Assembly: GCA_028456385.1 (NCBI GenBank)
Contig: JALNQF010000042.1
Span: 1-64,000, forward strand
Source: Ophiosphaerella korrae
Lineage: Eukaryota > Ascomycota > Dothideomycetes > Pleosporales > Phaeosphaeriaceae
DNA length: 64,000 nt
Direction: 5' to 3'
Shown: positions 32,343 through 45,650 of the stretch, piece after piece
Layout: the number at the start of each line of letters is the position of its first letter
Numbering within the stretch: position 1 is the first letter of the stretch
Position numbers and translations under genes: made by a program
Notes under the pieces: model-generated
What the model saw: only the letters and a program-made list of their open reading frames with translations
Databases searched by the model: none
Told to the model about the DNA's origin: nothing

Positions 32343-34717
32343 TTACATCTGCTTTCCCCTTTTGAACAGCAGGTCTGTATACGCCCTTACTTCTCCTCTA
32401 AGAGCGTCCATTTGCTTTTTCAACATCTCGTTCTGTTTTCGCAAGATTCTCACCTCGTCACTTGTTGCGAAACCCTCACGTCCACCACTTTTCCTACGCA
32501 TTTCTAGTCTAGAATCGGAGTTAGGGTCTTGGGATTGCTGAGAAATGGTCGAGTGCGGGTGAATTAGGTCATAGAATTTGATCACAGGGTCGTTCATAGC
32601 ACCTTTGACCGCCTGTACAACGTGAGATGATTGCCTAACAACTGCCAATTCTCGATCTGCACTAACGTTGGCTTGACACTGGTGAACCCTTGGTCTGGTC
32701 TTCCCTATGAGCTGACTTGGAGGCGCATTTGGTAGTGTTGTTGGCTTTGAAAGAGAGCCTAACGAGTCTTTGCAATCAGGCGACGGGATCATCACTGTCT
32801 TGTTCTCAAAATCTCGACCATGTTCAGTTTCAGATGCAGGCAGAGCGAGAGCACTGTATGCAACCATTTCCTTATCCGGGCAGTCTCTAGGTAAGTGATC
32901 ATTGCGTTCGTCAAAATGGCGTGTTGAATTTGTTGGTAAACATGGTATATCTGGTGTTTCAAGCATAGCATGGTGCGTGGCGTTACTCGGTAAAATCGGT
33001 GTGTTATTATCATAAGAACTTTCGTTCTCTCGAACTTCCGATGCTAGCGTTTTGGAGATATAGTATTCTGGGCGGACCCCAACACTACTGGGTGTATCTA
33101 GCCATGCAGAGCATTGAGAGTAAATTTGAGTCTCTAGGGAGCTCGCGTCAATGAAGGCTCGTGAACTTATTGGACAGACCGGTTGCTTGTGATCATGGTT
33201 TGGTTTGGTCGAGGTGGCAGAGAATTGTTTGCCAGAGGAGATGGATCCCGGTAATGAGGACTTTCTCCCTCTTTGGTTTAGGGTAGATATAAGCGATGAA
33301 AAATTTCTTTGAAGTGGGATATCAGTTAGTGGACGAGATAAATATTTCATCTCTGATCCAATCGTCATATTAACAATTGGTTGGCAGCCTAGCGACCTTT
33401 TGACACGCTCATGAGTTCGTATGGATGAACCTTCTGATGCAAAGAAATGCTGCTGCCATGGTAGATTGATATTCGATATGGCTTTTGGTTCCTTGAACTC
33501 TTTATCCGTAATCGTTGGCTGGTCAGGCAATGTAGAGAAATTTTGCTCAGCAATGACCGAAGGGGTAGACATATCGTCAACCCAATCGACGCCAATTACT
33601 GGTGCACTGACAGTAATTTCATGTATCAGGAGCCCCAGAATATTGAAAATGAGGACCTTGCCGGTTTCTGTACCAATTGCAACAAGTGTTTGTGAACCTT
33701 TATATATCGGCTCGAGGTCCTCTGCCGCATCCCCACCTAACAGAACGACATGGTCCGTTCGGCCTCTAGAAGCGAAAGGACCAACAGCAACGACCGATAT
33801 GCATGTTGCAGACCCAGAGATATGCTATGTCCTTAGGACGTTGCCTCCACTCCCAAAATCAACCAACCGACATCGCCCGTCATATCCGATACTAATTATG
33901 CGCGACTTGAAACCTGGTATAAATTCTGCGGCACTTATGCCTCCTATAGCTGCCTTATGGAGCTTTCTTATTACGCCCATTCTCACAGGTTGTATTAGGA
34001 AGGTCTCCGTGTGCGATTGAGTTTGCCTATCACGGTTTGGTGCAGGTAGTGGAAGGCTATAGATAACCATATTACCATCCTGAAAACCGAGCACGAATTT
34101 CGTGTATGAGGGATATACCATATCGTCCCAAGGCTGAAATGAAACGCAACTGACTGGGGCAAGAGTATCAATTGGTCGAAAATTTACCGACGTGCCGTCA
34201 CCCCTACGTCTATCCTGAATGTAAATTGTGGGAGGTGTTGGTGAAGCAGATAGTAGGACACTGCCATTGCTCGATACACCGATGACGTTTGGTGGTGAGG
34301 GATGTGGCTGTTGTGGTGGTAGCATTTCATCGGTGGCAACTGAATACGCTTGGACAGAAGGATTTAAAGTTGTCGTGAAGAACAGAATGCGTGAGTCAGG
34401 TGTGAAGAGGAGAACGTGCGGTTTTCCCTGCAGAGTTTGTTAGATCTAGACAGCTATACCATCACTTACCTTACATCTTCGTTCTTCAATTTGCATCTTC
34501 CATTCCTGCCACGTGCAGCATTATATAACATGACAGTAAAACTGTCACATACAGCTACTAGGCTGTTGTTGTCTTTCGATACCCGTGCATTGGCAATGCC
34601 ACAGGCCGCATCACATTCAAATACGGTCTTCTTGGTGAATTCTGAGTGTAACTGGATGGAGTTTGTGGTAGTGATGAATAAGCTTCGCGCGAGCAACAGT
34701 GGGGGCATGCAGGCCAT
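32343..34717 (-). pseudogene. WD40-repeat protein with one internal TAG
   Basis: Exon 1 (34717-34475) and exon 2 (34427-32343) join in frame through an intron with donor GTAAGG. The frame is open for about 775 codons except for one TAG at 33827-33825 (about codon 282). The N-terminal half has beta-propeller-like segments (H-V-L-L-F-T-P-D-S, V-S-C-V-S-F-Q-P-W, R-I-I-S-I-G-Y-D-G-R-C-R-L-V-D-F). The stop sits in L-R-T-*-H-I-S-G, where Trp is expected. The C-terminal half is long and Ser-rich, ending in a short coiled coil (R-I-L-R-K-Q-N-E-M-L-K-K-Q). A propeller followed by a terminal coiled coil recalls NEDD1-type gamma-tubulin recruiters; that is a guess from architecture. The gene is either newly inactivated, read through, or mis-sequenced at one base. 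Confidence 0.72.
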
Positions 34718-34961
34718 GATAGGAATGTTCTAGTGATGATCGGCTAGGAATGTAGTTTAATCTCAAGGTCGAGTGGACAGTAAAGAATGAATAGAGGAAG
34801 CACTGTACGTCACCACGTACACATGGAGAAGGCGCTAGAAGGCGCGAGTGGGAATCTAGTCCACCCCAAGTTACGTTTCGTACCTAGGTAGGTAATTTGA
34901 TTGATAGGAAAATTTGAGGGTTATCTCGAACATACGAGTCTCTTAGGATGTTTAGTGTTCC

Positions 34962-36208
34962 TTATTTCAACTTTGCATATTGCTTTCCCCATTTCTTTGC
35001 AATTTCTTCCTCTGAGAACTTTCTTGTCTTGCGTTTTAGCATTACAATTCGCTCATTATGAGTAAGTTTCATCTGCTCGCCCATAGGTACCAAACAACGC
35101 GCAAGATGATCGTAATTTTTTCTTAGTAGATTTATGGTAAGCATCATATAGTCAATGTTGTAAAAAACCAAAGCGTTTTCGTCAGAGTATTGCTTCTTTT
35201 GAGACAGAAACGCTACAGGATGGTCGCGCCAGTGGCGAAGTGGATTAAGGTGGTGAGAGGTATGGTAACCATCGTTATAACAATATCGGTTGCTCTATAG
35301 CCGATTAGAATGTTTTTTAATAAGTGATATATTATGCATGGAAGACCTACAGGCACATCGATAAGCGTAATGCTAGATCTGAAGTCAGAGTCCGGTTCAA
35401 GTTCGTCCACAAGAGCATGCTGGCCCCAATTGCCAGTCATAAGCGCCAGGCGCATGATAGCGAGAGGAATTAAGAACACAAAGGTCGTTGTACGAGCGCT
35501 TACATGCACGAATGAAAGGTACAAGAAAGCATAGTTGCCAAGCTCACATCCAGCAGCTTTAAACGCGAGCGCAGGCTTGCGGGTCCGTAGGAAGTAGCGG
35601 GGCAGATCGAACCAAACTAGGAAATAGAACCGCCCAACATATTGCAAGAAGTCCCAGACGTCGTCCCGTTGATAGCGTACTGTGGAAGAAAGATCGTTGG
35701 GGCCATTACCCTCAACATGATGGTGTTTGACGTGGTGAAAGTAGTATGAGTTCCACGTATGACCCATCAATGGATCGAGAATGTATGGGAATAGTTCATC
35801 AATAATAGCATAGCGTTTGTTCAGGACTCCACGCATGTGGATGTGCTGGTGCCTCAATAGCGTGTAGGCGCCCGCGTACCAGCCTTGCATTACACCGTGG
35901 AGAATAGCGTGCCACCAGTGAAAGTCATAAAAGAGGTATAATGCGGATGGTAGGATTGTACATGCATACAATAGTAGATGGGTGACCATGACAACGTCGG
36001 TCTCTGTTCGAACAATTGTGCGGGCCCACTTGGTGTACGGGTCGACAATAGTCTTGCGGATAACAGCATTCTTGATATCTGGTAGATCCACAGAGCTGAG
36101 CACTGTCGGTTCGAAGTTTTCGCATTTTGGATTATTAAGGTTCTTTAGATAGGTGACTGCTTGCTGTTCCTGGTCCTGCAGATCTGAGAATGGATTAGAA
36201 TCATTCAT
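34962..36208 (-). CDS. Membrane fatty-acid desaturase/hydroxylase family protein
   Basis: Exon 1 (36208-35351) and exon 2 (35294-34962) give 396 aa. The three histidine boxes that bind the di-iron centre are complete: H-Q-H-I-H at 120-124, H-H-V-K-H-H at 158-163 and H-T-S-H-H at 297-301. Hydrophobic segments lie near 72-95, 100-118 and 215-260. The third box is encoded only by exon 2; reading through the 56-nt intron gives a false C-terminus and loses the active site. The start at 36208 is favoured because an in-frame TGA lies immediately upstream. The acyl substrate and regioselectivity cannot be told. No cytochrome b5 domain is seen. Confidence 0.9.
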
Positions 36209-36605
36209 TCATGGCAAGCCTATGGAGAGCTATATGCCGATCTGATAGATGGTGAGGAAAGCATGCTTTACCTTCTGGCGATGAGGATACAAATTCGGAG
36301 CGTTTGGTAGCGGAATTATCGGACTCATCGCCAACATCTGATTGTTTCTTGTTTGGCGTTTCCTCATACGCCTCATACTCTTTCTGCATGATACTTAGCA
36401 CCAAGCGGTCTGGACCGGTGAGCTCGACATCTAGAGCAAATGGCAAAGGCATCTCGATTGACACAATCGAAGACCGGGCCCAGAGATCACACCACAAAAC
36501 TTCAGACCAATAAGATTTGTGAGGCGGATAGCATTCAAGGGTGGAAGAATGGCAGTGACAAACGAATGACTGACGTGCGCGACTGAAGAAATCCAAGCCA
36601 AGCAC
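36201..36605 (-). other. Upstream ORF on the same strand as the desaturase
   Basis: An open frame with an internal ATG at about 36,455 encodes an acidic, Ser/Glu-rich stretch ending at a possible donor (GTAAAG near 36,272). It cannot join the desaturase in frame with the nearest acceptor because a TGA intervenes. It may be 5' UTR, a uORF or an unrelated small gene. No family is recognised. Confidence 0.25.
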
Positions 36606-36804
36606 GGTTTGTGAGGAAAGTGGCAGAGGGTGTGTTTGTGGTTGCTAGAATCTCGTGAGGTACACAATGCGCAAAGGAGAAGAGCAGTGCAAGCGGTGTG
36701 ACTAGCGCCACTCTACGATGAGCTCTGATTGGTCGGGTTGTCGAGTGTCAAACTCGACTCACCACCTAGACCTGTCAAGCAGTCCCCACTCTAGTCTACT
36801 GAGT

Positions 36805-36990
36805 CTACTTGTGCTCGTCTTCCAAGCCGAGCCTGATTTGTATAGAGAATGAAGCCCTTCGCTGCCAGATAAGATAGCAAAGCCCCATGGCGATAGCAAC
36901 CAAGGCTCCAGCAGCCATGAAGAGCAGAATCAAGAACACGGTAAGGCCCCACTTTAGGTCGTCGGGAAGATTGTGCTTGAAGGACTCCAT
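36805..36990 (-). CDS. Small single-pass membrane protein, 61 aa
   Basis: A complete short ORF with a good ATG context (GGTCATGGAG). A hydrophobic helix spans about residues 15-42, preceded by a polar N-terminus and followed by a basic then acidic tail. It diverges from LYS12 with 246 bp between starts. No family is recognised, but composition and start context make it more credible than most short ORFs here. Confidence 0.45.
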   Translation of the reverse strand: MESFKHNLPDDLKWGLTVFLILLFMAAGALVAIAMGLCYLIWQRRASFSIQIRLGLEDEHK

Positions 36991-37236
36991 GACCAGCGTA
37001 AGTAGATGGCTAGATTGGCAGTGGCAGTGTGTTTTTTGATGAGGTATTTGCGTATCAGCAAGGTGGTATGGTTGTGGTGTGGTTTGAAAGCGGTCTCGCT
37101 AGGCCCAAGGCAGTCTAGCCGTCAAAGGTCTCGACGTTCCGAACATCGGCGAATGCTACACCGGCAAAGACGGGAATTATTTGGGAACTTTGTTTTGTGG
37201 CAGCACAGTTGTCGTGCCCTCCCCCATAGCGCAACA

Positions 37237-38369
<1,133 letters not shown>

Positions 38370-38557
38370 TCTCCTTACATTTAGTGGGCTACGAGTATAT
38401 AAAAAATGTCTATTTTCAGTGTAAAATCTCCGGACCAACAACTCCAACCATGCTCTCAAGACTTGTATGCAACCTTTCCATGACTCCGCCATTGTACTAC
38501 CTATGCGAAATGTACCTCCATTCAAACACCGCACTGACTCCTCCACCCCCTCATCAC

Positions 38558-39667
38558 TCAGTCTAAGTCATCGCTACTGCTAGCAATCTTGTCTCCATGC
38601 GCCTCCTCAAATGGCTCCTTGGCATCTACAACACCCTCTTGTTCTGCCTTTTCTATCGGTAGCAGCGAGATAACAACAACAAACAACTCTTGATTTGTCT
38701 CCTGGTTCTTTAGCACGTATCTAAGTGTATGCGTTCTAAGTTAGCACAGTACACGGTCAGCCGCAACTCAAACACAACAGAAAAGGAACACGAGCTATCA
38801 AGGAGGGAAAGAAGGTGCAACGTACCGTAGTGGCTGTCCGTCCCAGGACCCAATGATGCTAATGGCCGGCATACCGTAGCCGATTTTGAGGGCAAATTCG
38901 TTGAAGTCTAGATAAGGGTTGAAGAAATCGCATTGATACTCTCGGCTAGCTTGGAAGGTAAAGTCTTTGCGGTTTTGCTCGCTGAGGAAGTGCTTCTGTC
39001 GCGCGGTACTAGTGGAAGGGAGGTGCAACGATTGTCTGACCTCTTGGCCGTCGGCGAATGCGCCTTCTTCATAAATGATGGCTTTGTCCGAACCGCTCTC
39101 CGCCTCTGTTTTTGCTTCGGTCTGGACACTATCTTGTTGGGCCTTGCCACCTATCCGAAGCACATTTATGGAGCTCAGTAGCGCGCCGTAGAGGTACGGC
39201 TCGTCGCCATATACATCGCCATCTAGGCCTGGGTCTATCCACCATTTGACGATGCCAAAGGCTTTGTCGAAGAGTGGGGGCAGGCGGTCGCGGATCGGGT
39301 GGTCAAAGTCATTGCCAAAGACTAGTTTGTCACCAGGTATATCTTGCTTGGGCGTAAAGCTAAAGGATATCGAGTACCGGTCGTAAGGATGTTGTGGGCT
39401 GGAGAAGTAGGGCGAAGAAGAGGGCGAGCCTTTTGGTAAACCTTCAAGAAGCGTAAGCAATTGGTGCACGGTATGAATGAAGCACACAGCACAGCATGTA
39501 CCTCGGTAGTCCTTGATTCGCATGTGCAGTTTTGCATCAATCAAGTCAGAGGCAATGTGCATGGGCTTCTCTGTATTGACTAGCACATCTTGGTGCTGCT
39601 TTGTGTTGTATGTCGCCCCCGCCGTAACATGCACCATATATTGCTCATGATGCGCTACTTGGGGCAT
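38558..39667 (-). CDS. DUF1769 family protein (fission yeast Duc1-like)
   Basis: Three exons (39667-39502, 39441-38826, 38720-38558) join in frame to 314 aa. Conserved family blocks are H-V-T-A-G-A-T-Y near residue 12, K-D-Y-R-G-L-P-K-G-S-P-S across intron 1, K-L-V-F-G-N-D-F-D-H-P-I, W-W-I-D-P-G-L-D-G-D-V-Y and Y-L-Y-G-A-L-L-S-S. The last intron follows P-L-R, and the terminal exon restores the family ending R-Y-V-L-K-N; reading through it gives a false stop 28 nt later. The S. pombe member Duc1 is, as I recall, a plasma-membrane phosphoinositide-binding protein linked to contractile-ring positioning; a similar peripheral-membrane role is inference. It is convergent with LYS12, 188 bp between stops. 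Confidence 0.85.
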
Positions 39668-39924
39668 TTTGCGTGAAGCCGAATATATTGGAAAAGCTAT
39701 TGAACGTGTCACGAGGAAGGGTAGGAGTAAGACGGGAGCCCCTTTCTGAAGCTTGTGCTTGCGATATGTATGTATGCTGACCCAGAGCGTGCAACTAGTC
39801 CTAAATTTTGTTGATGGAGCGATGACGTTGGCGAACTTTGACGGTGGGGCGCTAGCCTGGTTGGGAATGCACTCACGTGATGCACTGGCCTCCCCTCGAC
39901 CCACGATCGATAGCTCCTGTGTGT

Positions 39925-41459
39925 CTACACCTTTGTAAGCTCATCGATGTTAACTCGTTGGTAAAATGAGACATGGCCAAATGTCTCCCAGTATTGTGCC
40001 AAGCGATCATGCGAAATCATAATAAGCTGTGAAGTCATGTATGTATCTTGAACATGTTAGCACAAATGTAGACCGACAGCACGCATGCAAGTAAGCACCC
40101 ACCGTCTCTATACCCTCGGTCAGCAATGTGCCCCACACTTTTCACAATCCTTGCCTCTTTGAACATTTCTTCCGATGCAACTCTAAGCAAGCCATTCGGT
40201 CCAATGTCAGGAGCGATGAAAGTATACTCCCCGCGCGGAATATTCGGGTCGCCCGTGAGCTTTACAGCCTCAATGCGTCCGCTATATAGGTACTCCTGGG
40301 TTCCTTTGGTATTCTGGCTCTTATCTTCTAGCTCTTGATAAGTTGCTTGGAGTGTTGCAACACTGCCTTCTAAATCATTTCCCAAGTCACCCTCGTCCCC
40401 TGAAAGAGACGCATCAATTGGCGCTGTGCTCCATGACCCATCGCTGCTGACACTGCCTTCTCGCTCGCGAGATCTCATAGCCCGCTCAGCTCGCTGAGGA
40501 AGTGGTTGTGGGTTGTCAGGTTGCATTACTACCAAGAATTCACACCCATGGCCTGCGTAGTCGCCGCACCAGATTCCTTGCCACGGCTTTTGCGGTGAAG
40601 GGGTGTAGCACTCTTCAGGCAAAGTTGCCCATGTGCTTAATTCTTCTCCAATGCGCACATGACTGCTCCCCTGCGGTCTTGCTGCAAATTGCATCCATTT
40701 GCGCGTTCTAAAAGTAGAGGTTGATAGTTTGTCAAGAGTGGCTGGCTTATGGGCGGGTTGTCTATAAGCTGACGGGGGCGTATCGTTGCGTGTGCGAACC
40801 GAACTGGGGAGTGTTAGAGGAGGCCAGACCGGAGTGCCGATGTTGGTGATGTCTGCAGGCCATGGTAGAGCGAGCATGAGCTGCGAGTACAGAGTGGCGG
40901 TGGATGGGGACAGCCCGTACGAGACGTCCATGGGTATCTCTTTCTGTAGTCGATATCCAATTTCGCCCACTGCGCGTTCGTATGCACCTGCATTAAGTCG
41001 TATGACGGGCGCATTCAAATCAAGTTGTATTTTTGGATCGAAAGAATGAATGATGGCTTCGGGATTATAGTCCCACTTCTGTAAAGTCGGTCGCTGCCTC
41101 TCAGCAACTAGCGTGTAGGCTTCGATTGCATTGATCCTGTGATCATACCTTGCAACGAGTAGCTTCCCGGTTGGTGTAGTGTCTGAAAACCAAATCTTCT
41201 GCGTGACAAGGAACCAAAAGGGATGGTGTTCTATGAAGAGTTCGCGCCATGTGCAGTGGGCGGGCCTCGGCACATTTCCAGGAACATGTTGTTGAATGAA
41301 AGCCTGCCATATCGTGTCCTGGAGAGTGTGCTCGTGGAGAGCACGGTTCGCTAGGCCTATAGATAAGAGGTCTGACAGCGGCAGATAGGTTAGAATAATA
41401 TGGACGAGCTCGGAGGGTAGTGTGAGGAATGGCGGAAGGTCTGCAATATCCATGGTCAA
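39925..41459 (-). CDS. F-box protein
   Basis: Exon 1 (41459-40103) and exon 2 (40046-39925) give 492 aa. Residues about 9-55 (F-L-T-L-P-S-E-L-V-H-I-I-L-T-Y-L-P-L-S-D-L) form an F-box, which binds Skp1 in SCF ubiquitin ligases. The rest contains a G-I-W-C-G-D-Y-A-G-H-G-C-E-F segment near 300 resembling the C-terminal substrate-side domain of FBXO31-like proteins. An acidic Ser-rich insert follows. The short last exon supplies a conserved-looking ending (D-R-L-A-Q-Y-W-E-T-F-G-H-V). The substrate is unknown. It lies head-to-tail with the DUF1769 gene, 257 bp apart. ATGs at 41459 and 41453 are equally possible starts. Confidence 0.82.
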
Positions 41460-42389
41460 TATTTCTGGAATAAGAATTTCCTCATAGTATCGCAGTGGTA
41501 TTCCACAAGTTCCAGGTGAGGATTTTGGGTATGAGCTACGATCAGGTTATGTTCCAGAGCTTTACCCTCAACACCTATCGTGCAGGGTAGGACAAGAGCT
41601 ATTTCAACTCCAGATCATATCAAGCAATCCTATGGCCTGGAGATAGCAGTGCAGGGCATCCGTTGCTGCTGCTATTGACAGGCACTCAAGTAGTAGCACC
41701 TTCCGAGTCTCGTCTAGCGGCCCTTGTATTAGCCGTGGGAAACTATGGGAAGGTTCCTGTAGGTGGTAATACGTACGGTTGGGTCGTTGCACAATTTTGC
41801 ATTCGTCAGGTACCTGCTCCTTTCTTTTACTGGCCGTCCTCAGGACTGAGGGCTGGTGACGTGTAAGCGATATCAGTAATTACTATGCACCCGTAGTGCG
41901 CACAATCTCACGAAAAAGATCAGGCGTCAGGACCTTGGCCAGGCGAATGCAGTCACGAAAGAAGTTATAAAAATAAACACTGTATTTGCGTTCAGGCGAA
42001 GGAGTGGCGTGAGAGAGACGGAGGGCGAGATCAAAGTCCTTCCTTGGTGACGCATGATGTTTCAACAGGTAGTGGAAGTTGTCACAGCCTCGGCCAAACG
42101 CCTGGGCCTCGCGTCATGTGGAGAAGCTGGTCATCTCACTCTCCACTGCACACAATAACATAACATACAGTCAATTAACTATCTTGGAACGACAGGCTTT
42201 ATCGATGGAATCCGTCGTTTTAAATATGTGCACCAATTACACATTATCATCCATGTCAAACTATACCACCTCTGTCTCGCAACCCCTGCTCGTTGTCGTC
42301 CCGAATGATCGAAGTAACTCACTCATCTCGTACTCTCGACTGAGGCGTCAGCCTCTCTCGTCATATCAATCGATAAGACTCTCCCATTC
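41460..42389. other. Intergenic, nothing recognised
   Basis: Only short unassigned ORFs on both strands. Confidence 0.4.
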
Positions 42390-43040
42390 TCATTTATCAG
42401 CCCTATTTCCCCTTATGCTTGTATCCGAGGTCCCCCTCCGGATTGCTTCGTTGACTGTGTTCGCCCGGAACTTGTGTCTAGCATCTAGCTGGTTATTCTT
42501 GATGTGGCGCTCGACCTGGGGCCTTATCTGAATTGCCTTTTGTATCGCTCGCTTCAGGCCCTTGGCATCATAGCCATTCTTGCAACATGTGTGCTTGCAA
42601 TTAGCTTCTGCACATTCATATGCCTTGTGGAAACACTGGTATTTACCATCAGCATTTGGCGTATAATCATTTACGTCGAGAAATGGATGGTCCGGCAAAG
42701 GTACCGTGTCGGCAGCGAAGGACTTTTGCCAAGTGGGGAGCTTCTCATTCTTCTCCTTAGCATGTCCAGTTTGATAAGAACTCCCATATAACGCGTCTTG
42801 TCACTGCAATATTAATTTCAATCCCACCGCGTTATGGTTTCCAAACGAATATACTTGCTACTCCAAAACCAAGAGCTTTATGCTCGGCTTTAAAGAGAGG
42901 TGCTTCGCCAATATCCTTGCCTCGTTTGTGGTCTTGAAGCTGATCTCGCATATTCGTCTCAAATTCCAAGGGAAGCAAGTCTTGTTGGTATTCTTCAAAT
43001 TTGTTGGTAGCATCAAGCCCATTGCCCTATGCAAAGCTGC
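42390..43040 (-). pseudogene. Gene remnant with a Cys/His cluster (possibly MER3/HFM1 helicase C-terminus)
   Basis: Two minus-strand stretches look coding but are split by a TAA at 42834. The upstream part has F-E-E-Y-Q-Q-D-L-L-P-L-E-F. The downstream part has L-P-D-H-P-F-L-D-V-N-D-Y, then C-F-H, C-x4-C-x-H-x-C-C near 42,600, and a basic helical tail to a stop at 42390. The C-x(4,5)-C-x-H-x-C-C arrangement resembles the zinc-binding C-terminus of the meiotic helicase MER3/HFM1. No helicase domain was found upstream, so this would be a 3' remnant. The family assignment is tentative. Confidence 0.35.
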
Positions 43041-45640
43041 CAATCACAGCAAGTCTCTAAAGGCGGCTCCTCGAACTGACCATAGAAAGCTTGCCCGCCA
43101 TGAATCAGTTGCCCGCTTTCCTTCTGCACCATATACCAAGCCTTCTATTACGCTTCTTCAGATGTATTAAAAGTTTGTAATTGTGTACCGAACAGTACGA
43201 ACTTCCAATAAGCTCTATAACGGGACTGTTTGCTAAGATGTCGAAGTATTCAGATGTCACAGGGCTGTAGCAGTCGGCCACTAGTCTTGAAATCAAAATG
43301 ATAGTCCTTGGAAATAATAGGGAATCACACCGGACGTCTTTCTAAAAGTTGGTGAGTGCAAGGGTTAGATATTCCTGGAACATCGCTCACTGTCAATCGT
43401 CCACTTCTCCAAACCCCTCAAGTGGCTTCTCTACTCTTGGAAGAGTATGATTCAATGTATCATTCGCGTTGTGAAGGCCTTCAGACAAACTCGCCACAGA
43501 AGGATGCCCTGGTGGCCTAGAATAGACGGGACCATGAGACTTTCGGGGCTCTCTTAAAATTGGACTTGATTGCTCTCCTGGTAAAGCATGATGGAGACTG
43601 ATATCCTTCAGGTGGGCAGGCAAGGTTGTATGAAGCCATCCCCCATCACTCTGCACGTGGTGCTAGGCTGTGGTCGAGATGGCTGGCAAATAATGTGCTT
43701 GTGGATCTGCATAACCCTAATGACATTCCATACCAGCCTTGGACCTGCCCAACCTGCGTAGAAAACATTTCACACGTCTCTTCTATTCTTGTAGCACTAG
43801 GGAAAGGGGGATCTAACGGACCCACAGGCATTTGAAGAAGTCACTCGAACTGTACTACATGGGGGAGAACTTGGCTTTGGTCATTATCATGGTTTTCACC
43901 CTTCTCGTCCGCAGCACGGGCCTTTTGTGTATCCAATTCGGTTTTGGAATGCCCTCGATAAGAAAAATGTACAAGGGGATTATGTTCTGTGGTTGAAGAG
44001 CAGCCTTGATAATACGATCCTGTTCGGACCTATTGGTTTGTTGCAACAACGGGGCTGCATCACGAAAATAGTGTTATTGAATCCGCATTGGTATTTCTAT
44101 GCTCAATCGATGATACTTTTCGGTAAAAAAAATCCAGAGAAAGGAGGTTATACCCCAAAGCTACTCTTCGCAGCCAGGCAGCGTATGAGCCGTATGACTG
44201 GCTTTGCACTGCCACATCTAAGATCAATAGCCCTAGTACACTTTTGTATTTGTGATGGGTCATCTTCCTCGTGGTACTTTCGCTTTGTCGGTAGTGGTGT
44301 TGTAGGAAGATATGGGTGCCCAGGCATACCCCCATGAAGGTAAAGCGATACAAAAGCAAATGAGCGATATGTTATGAGAGAAGGATGATATCTTCCTAGT
44401 ATTGGAACTTAAATTTGAAGTCGTTAATTAGAACTTTCAAGGCGATTTATGGGTGCTCAGGCGCACTCTATCCATATAATGTGCGGTGCGAAGGCCATCT
44501 AGCGAAAGCGCTTTGGTCTTGTCACGAGCTCCGAACAAATATCGAACGAGCCAAGTGTAGGTGATGCGCTGCTTGTAGATCCTTTTCATTTGTGACTTGT
44601 GGCTGACCATGCATTGGATGACCAAATTGAGAGTCTAGATATGATCCAAAGTAGGCGAACACCCACAATTATTACAATAGACTCGCAGCTCGTTGTAAAG
44701 CAGAAATACAAATAGAATATCAATACTGATTTACATAATAGCTATATAAGTAATGTGCAGATTCATAGTAAGCCTCTATGCCGCAGTACACACCTAGTGG
44801 ATACACTTATATTAATGCTACTGGTGTAGATTAGGCATATCTGTATATAAAAATCAGCAATTAAGCAATTTATACTCGAGACTCCACCCATTTGGTTTTT
44901 TAGCGTTTGTACAACTTACTTGCCATCGGTGTAATCAAGTACGCGCATAGTAAACTCTTAATATATTGACTACCTCAGAATCACCAACTTGGACCTGCAT
45001 ATTCTACCTGATACCTAATATATAGACTAAATCTGCTTTGAGAACTGATAAAGAATAAGTAAAATATCATAATGTTCAGCAGATTATGAACAGTGTTTTA
45101 CACTTAGTACAGCATATAATTGCTAGCGTCTATGTAATAATTTCCTCCAATTCAAGATACCTGCGATACATTCAGAGATCTTCAGCCTTTATTTTTTGCA
45201 AACTAGAAATAGCACAAAAATGAATCCTTCGCGACCTGAAAGCAGGACTTTTTATGCTGCAGGAGCAACGTGCGCTATTCGTAACGCTATAGTGAGCAAA
45301 ACCTATGAAGGGAATTGCGCCATAGACCCGGCCGCCTTCGTAGGGTTAGCTGAACCGCTAGAGAACGCCATTCGACAAAAAGTACACCATGCACTATAAA
45401 TTTCCCTAGACTGGGAGGTCGAAGTTTTAAATCCTATCATTGCTAATTTTCAAGTCATTGGAAATTTTCTTATCTCCACTTCCGATACTGAGTACGTTAT
45501 TCTTTTAACAACTGTGATGATTCTAGCGTACGAGATTCTCCTATCCCCAACAGCACGGCAAAGACCAATAACCGAACCATTTTTGGTCCGAGTATTTAAA
45601 GATTATTCTGTGAGCCTGGAATTGGGTGTAACCTTACCAG
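43041..45640. other. Gene-poor stretch with short ORFs
   Basis: About 2.6 kb containing many overlapping ORFs under 140 codons on both strands, none recognised. 44,640-45,190 is noticeably AT-rich without being pure RIP-type sequence. It is probably degraded sequence. Confidence 0.35.
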
Positions 45641-45650
45641 ATGGTTAAAG

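Noticed and set aside
36201..36605. Upstream ORF as first exon of the desaturase
   Set aside because: The nearest donor-acceptor join runs into a TGA before the desaturase frame begins.
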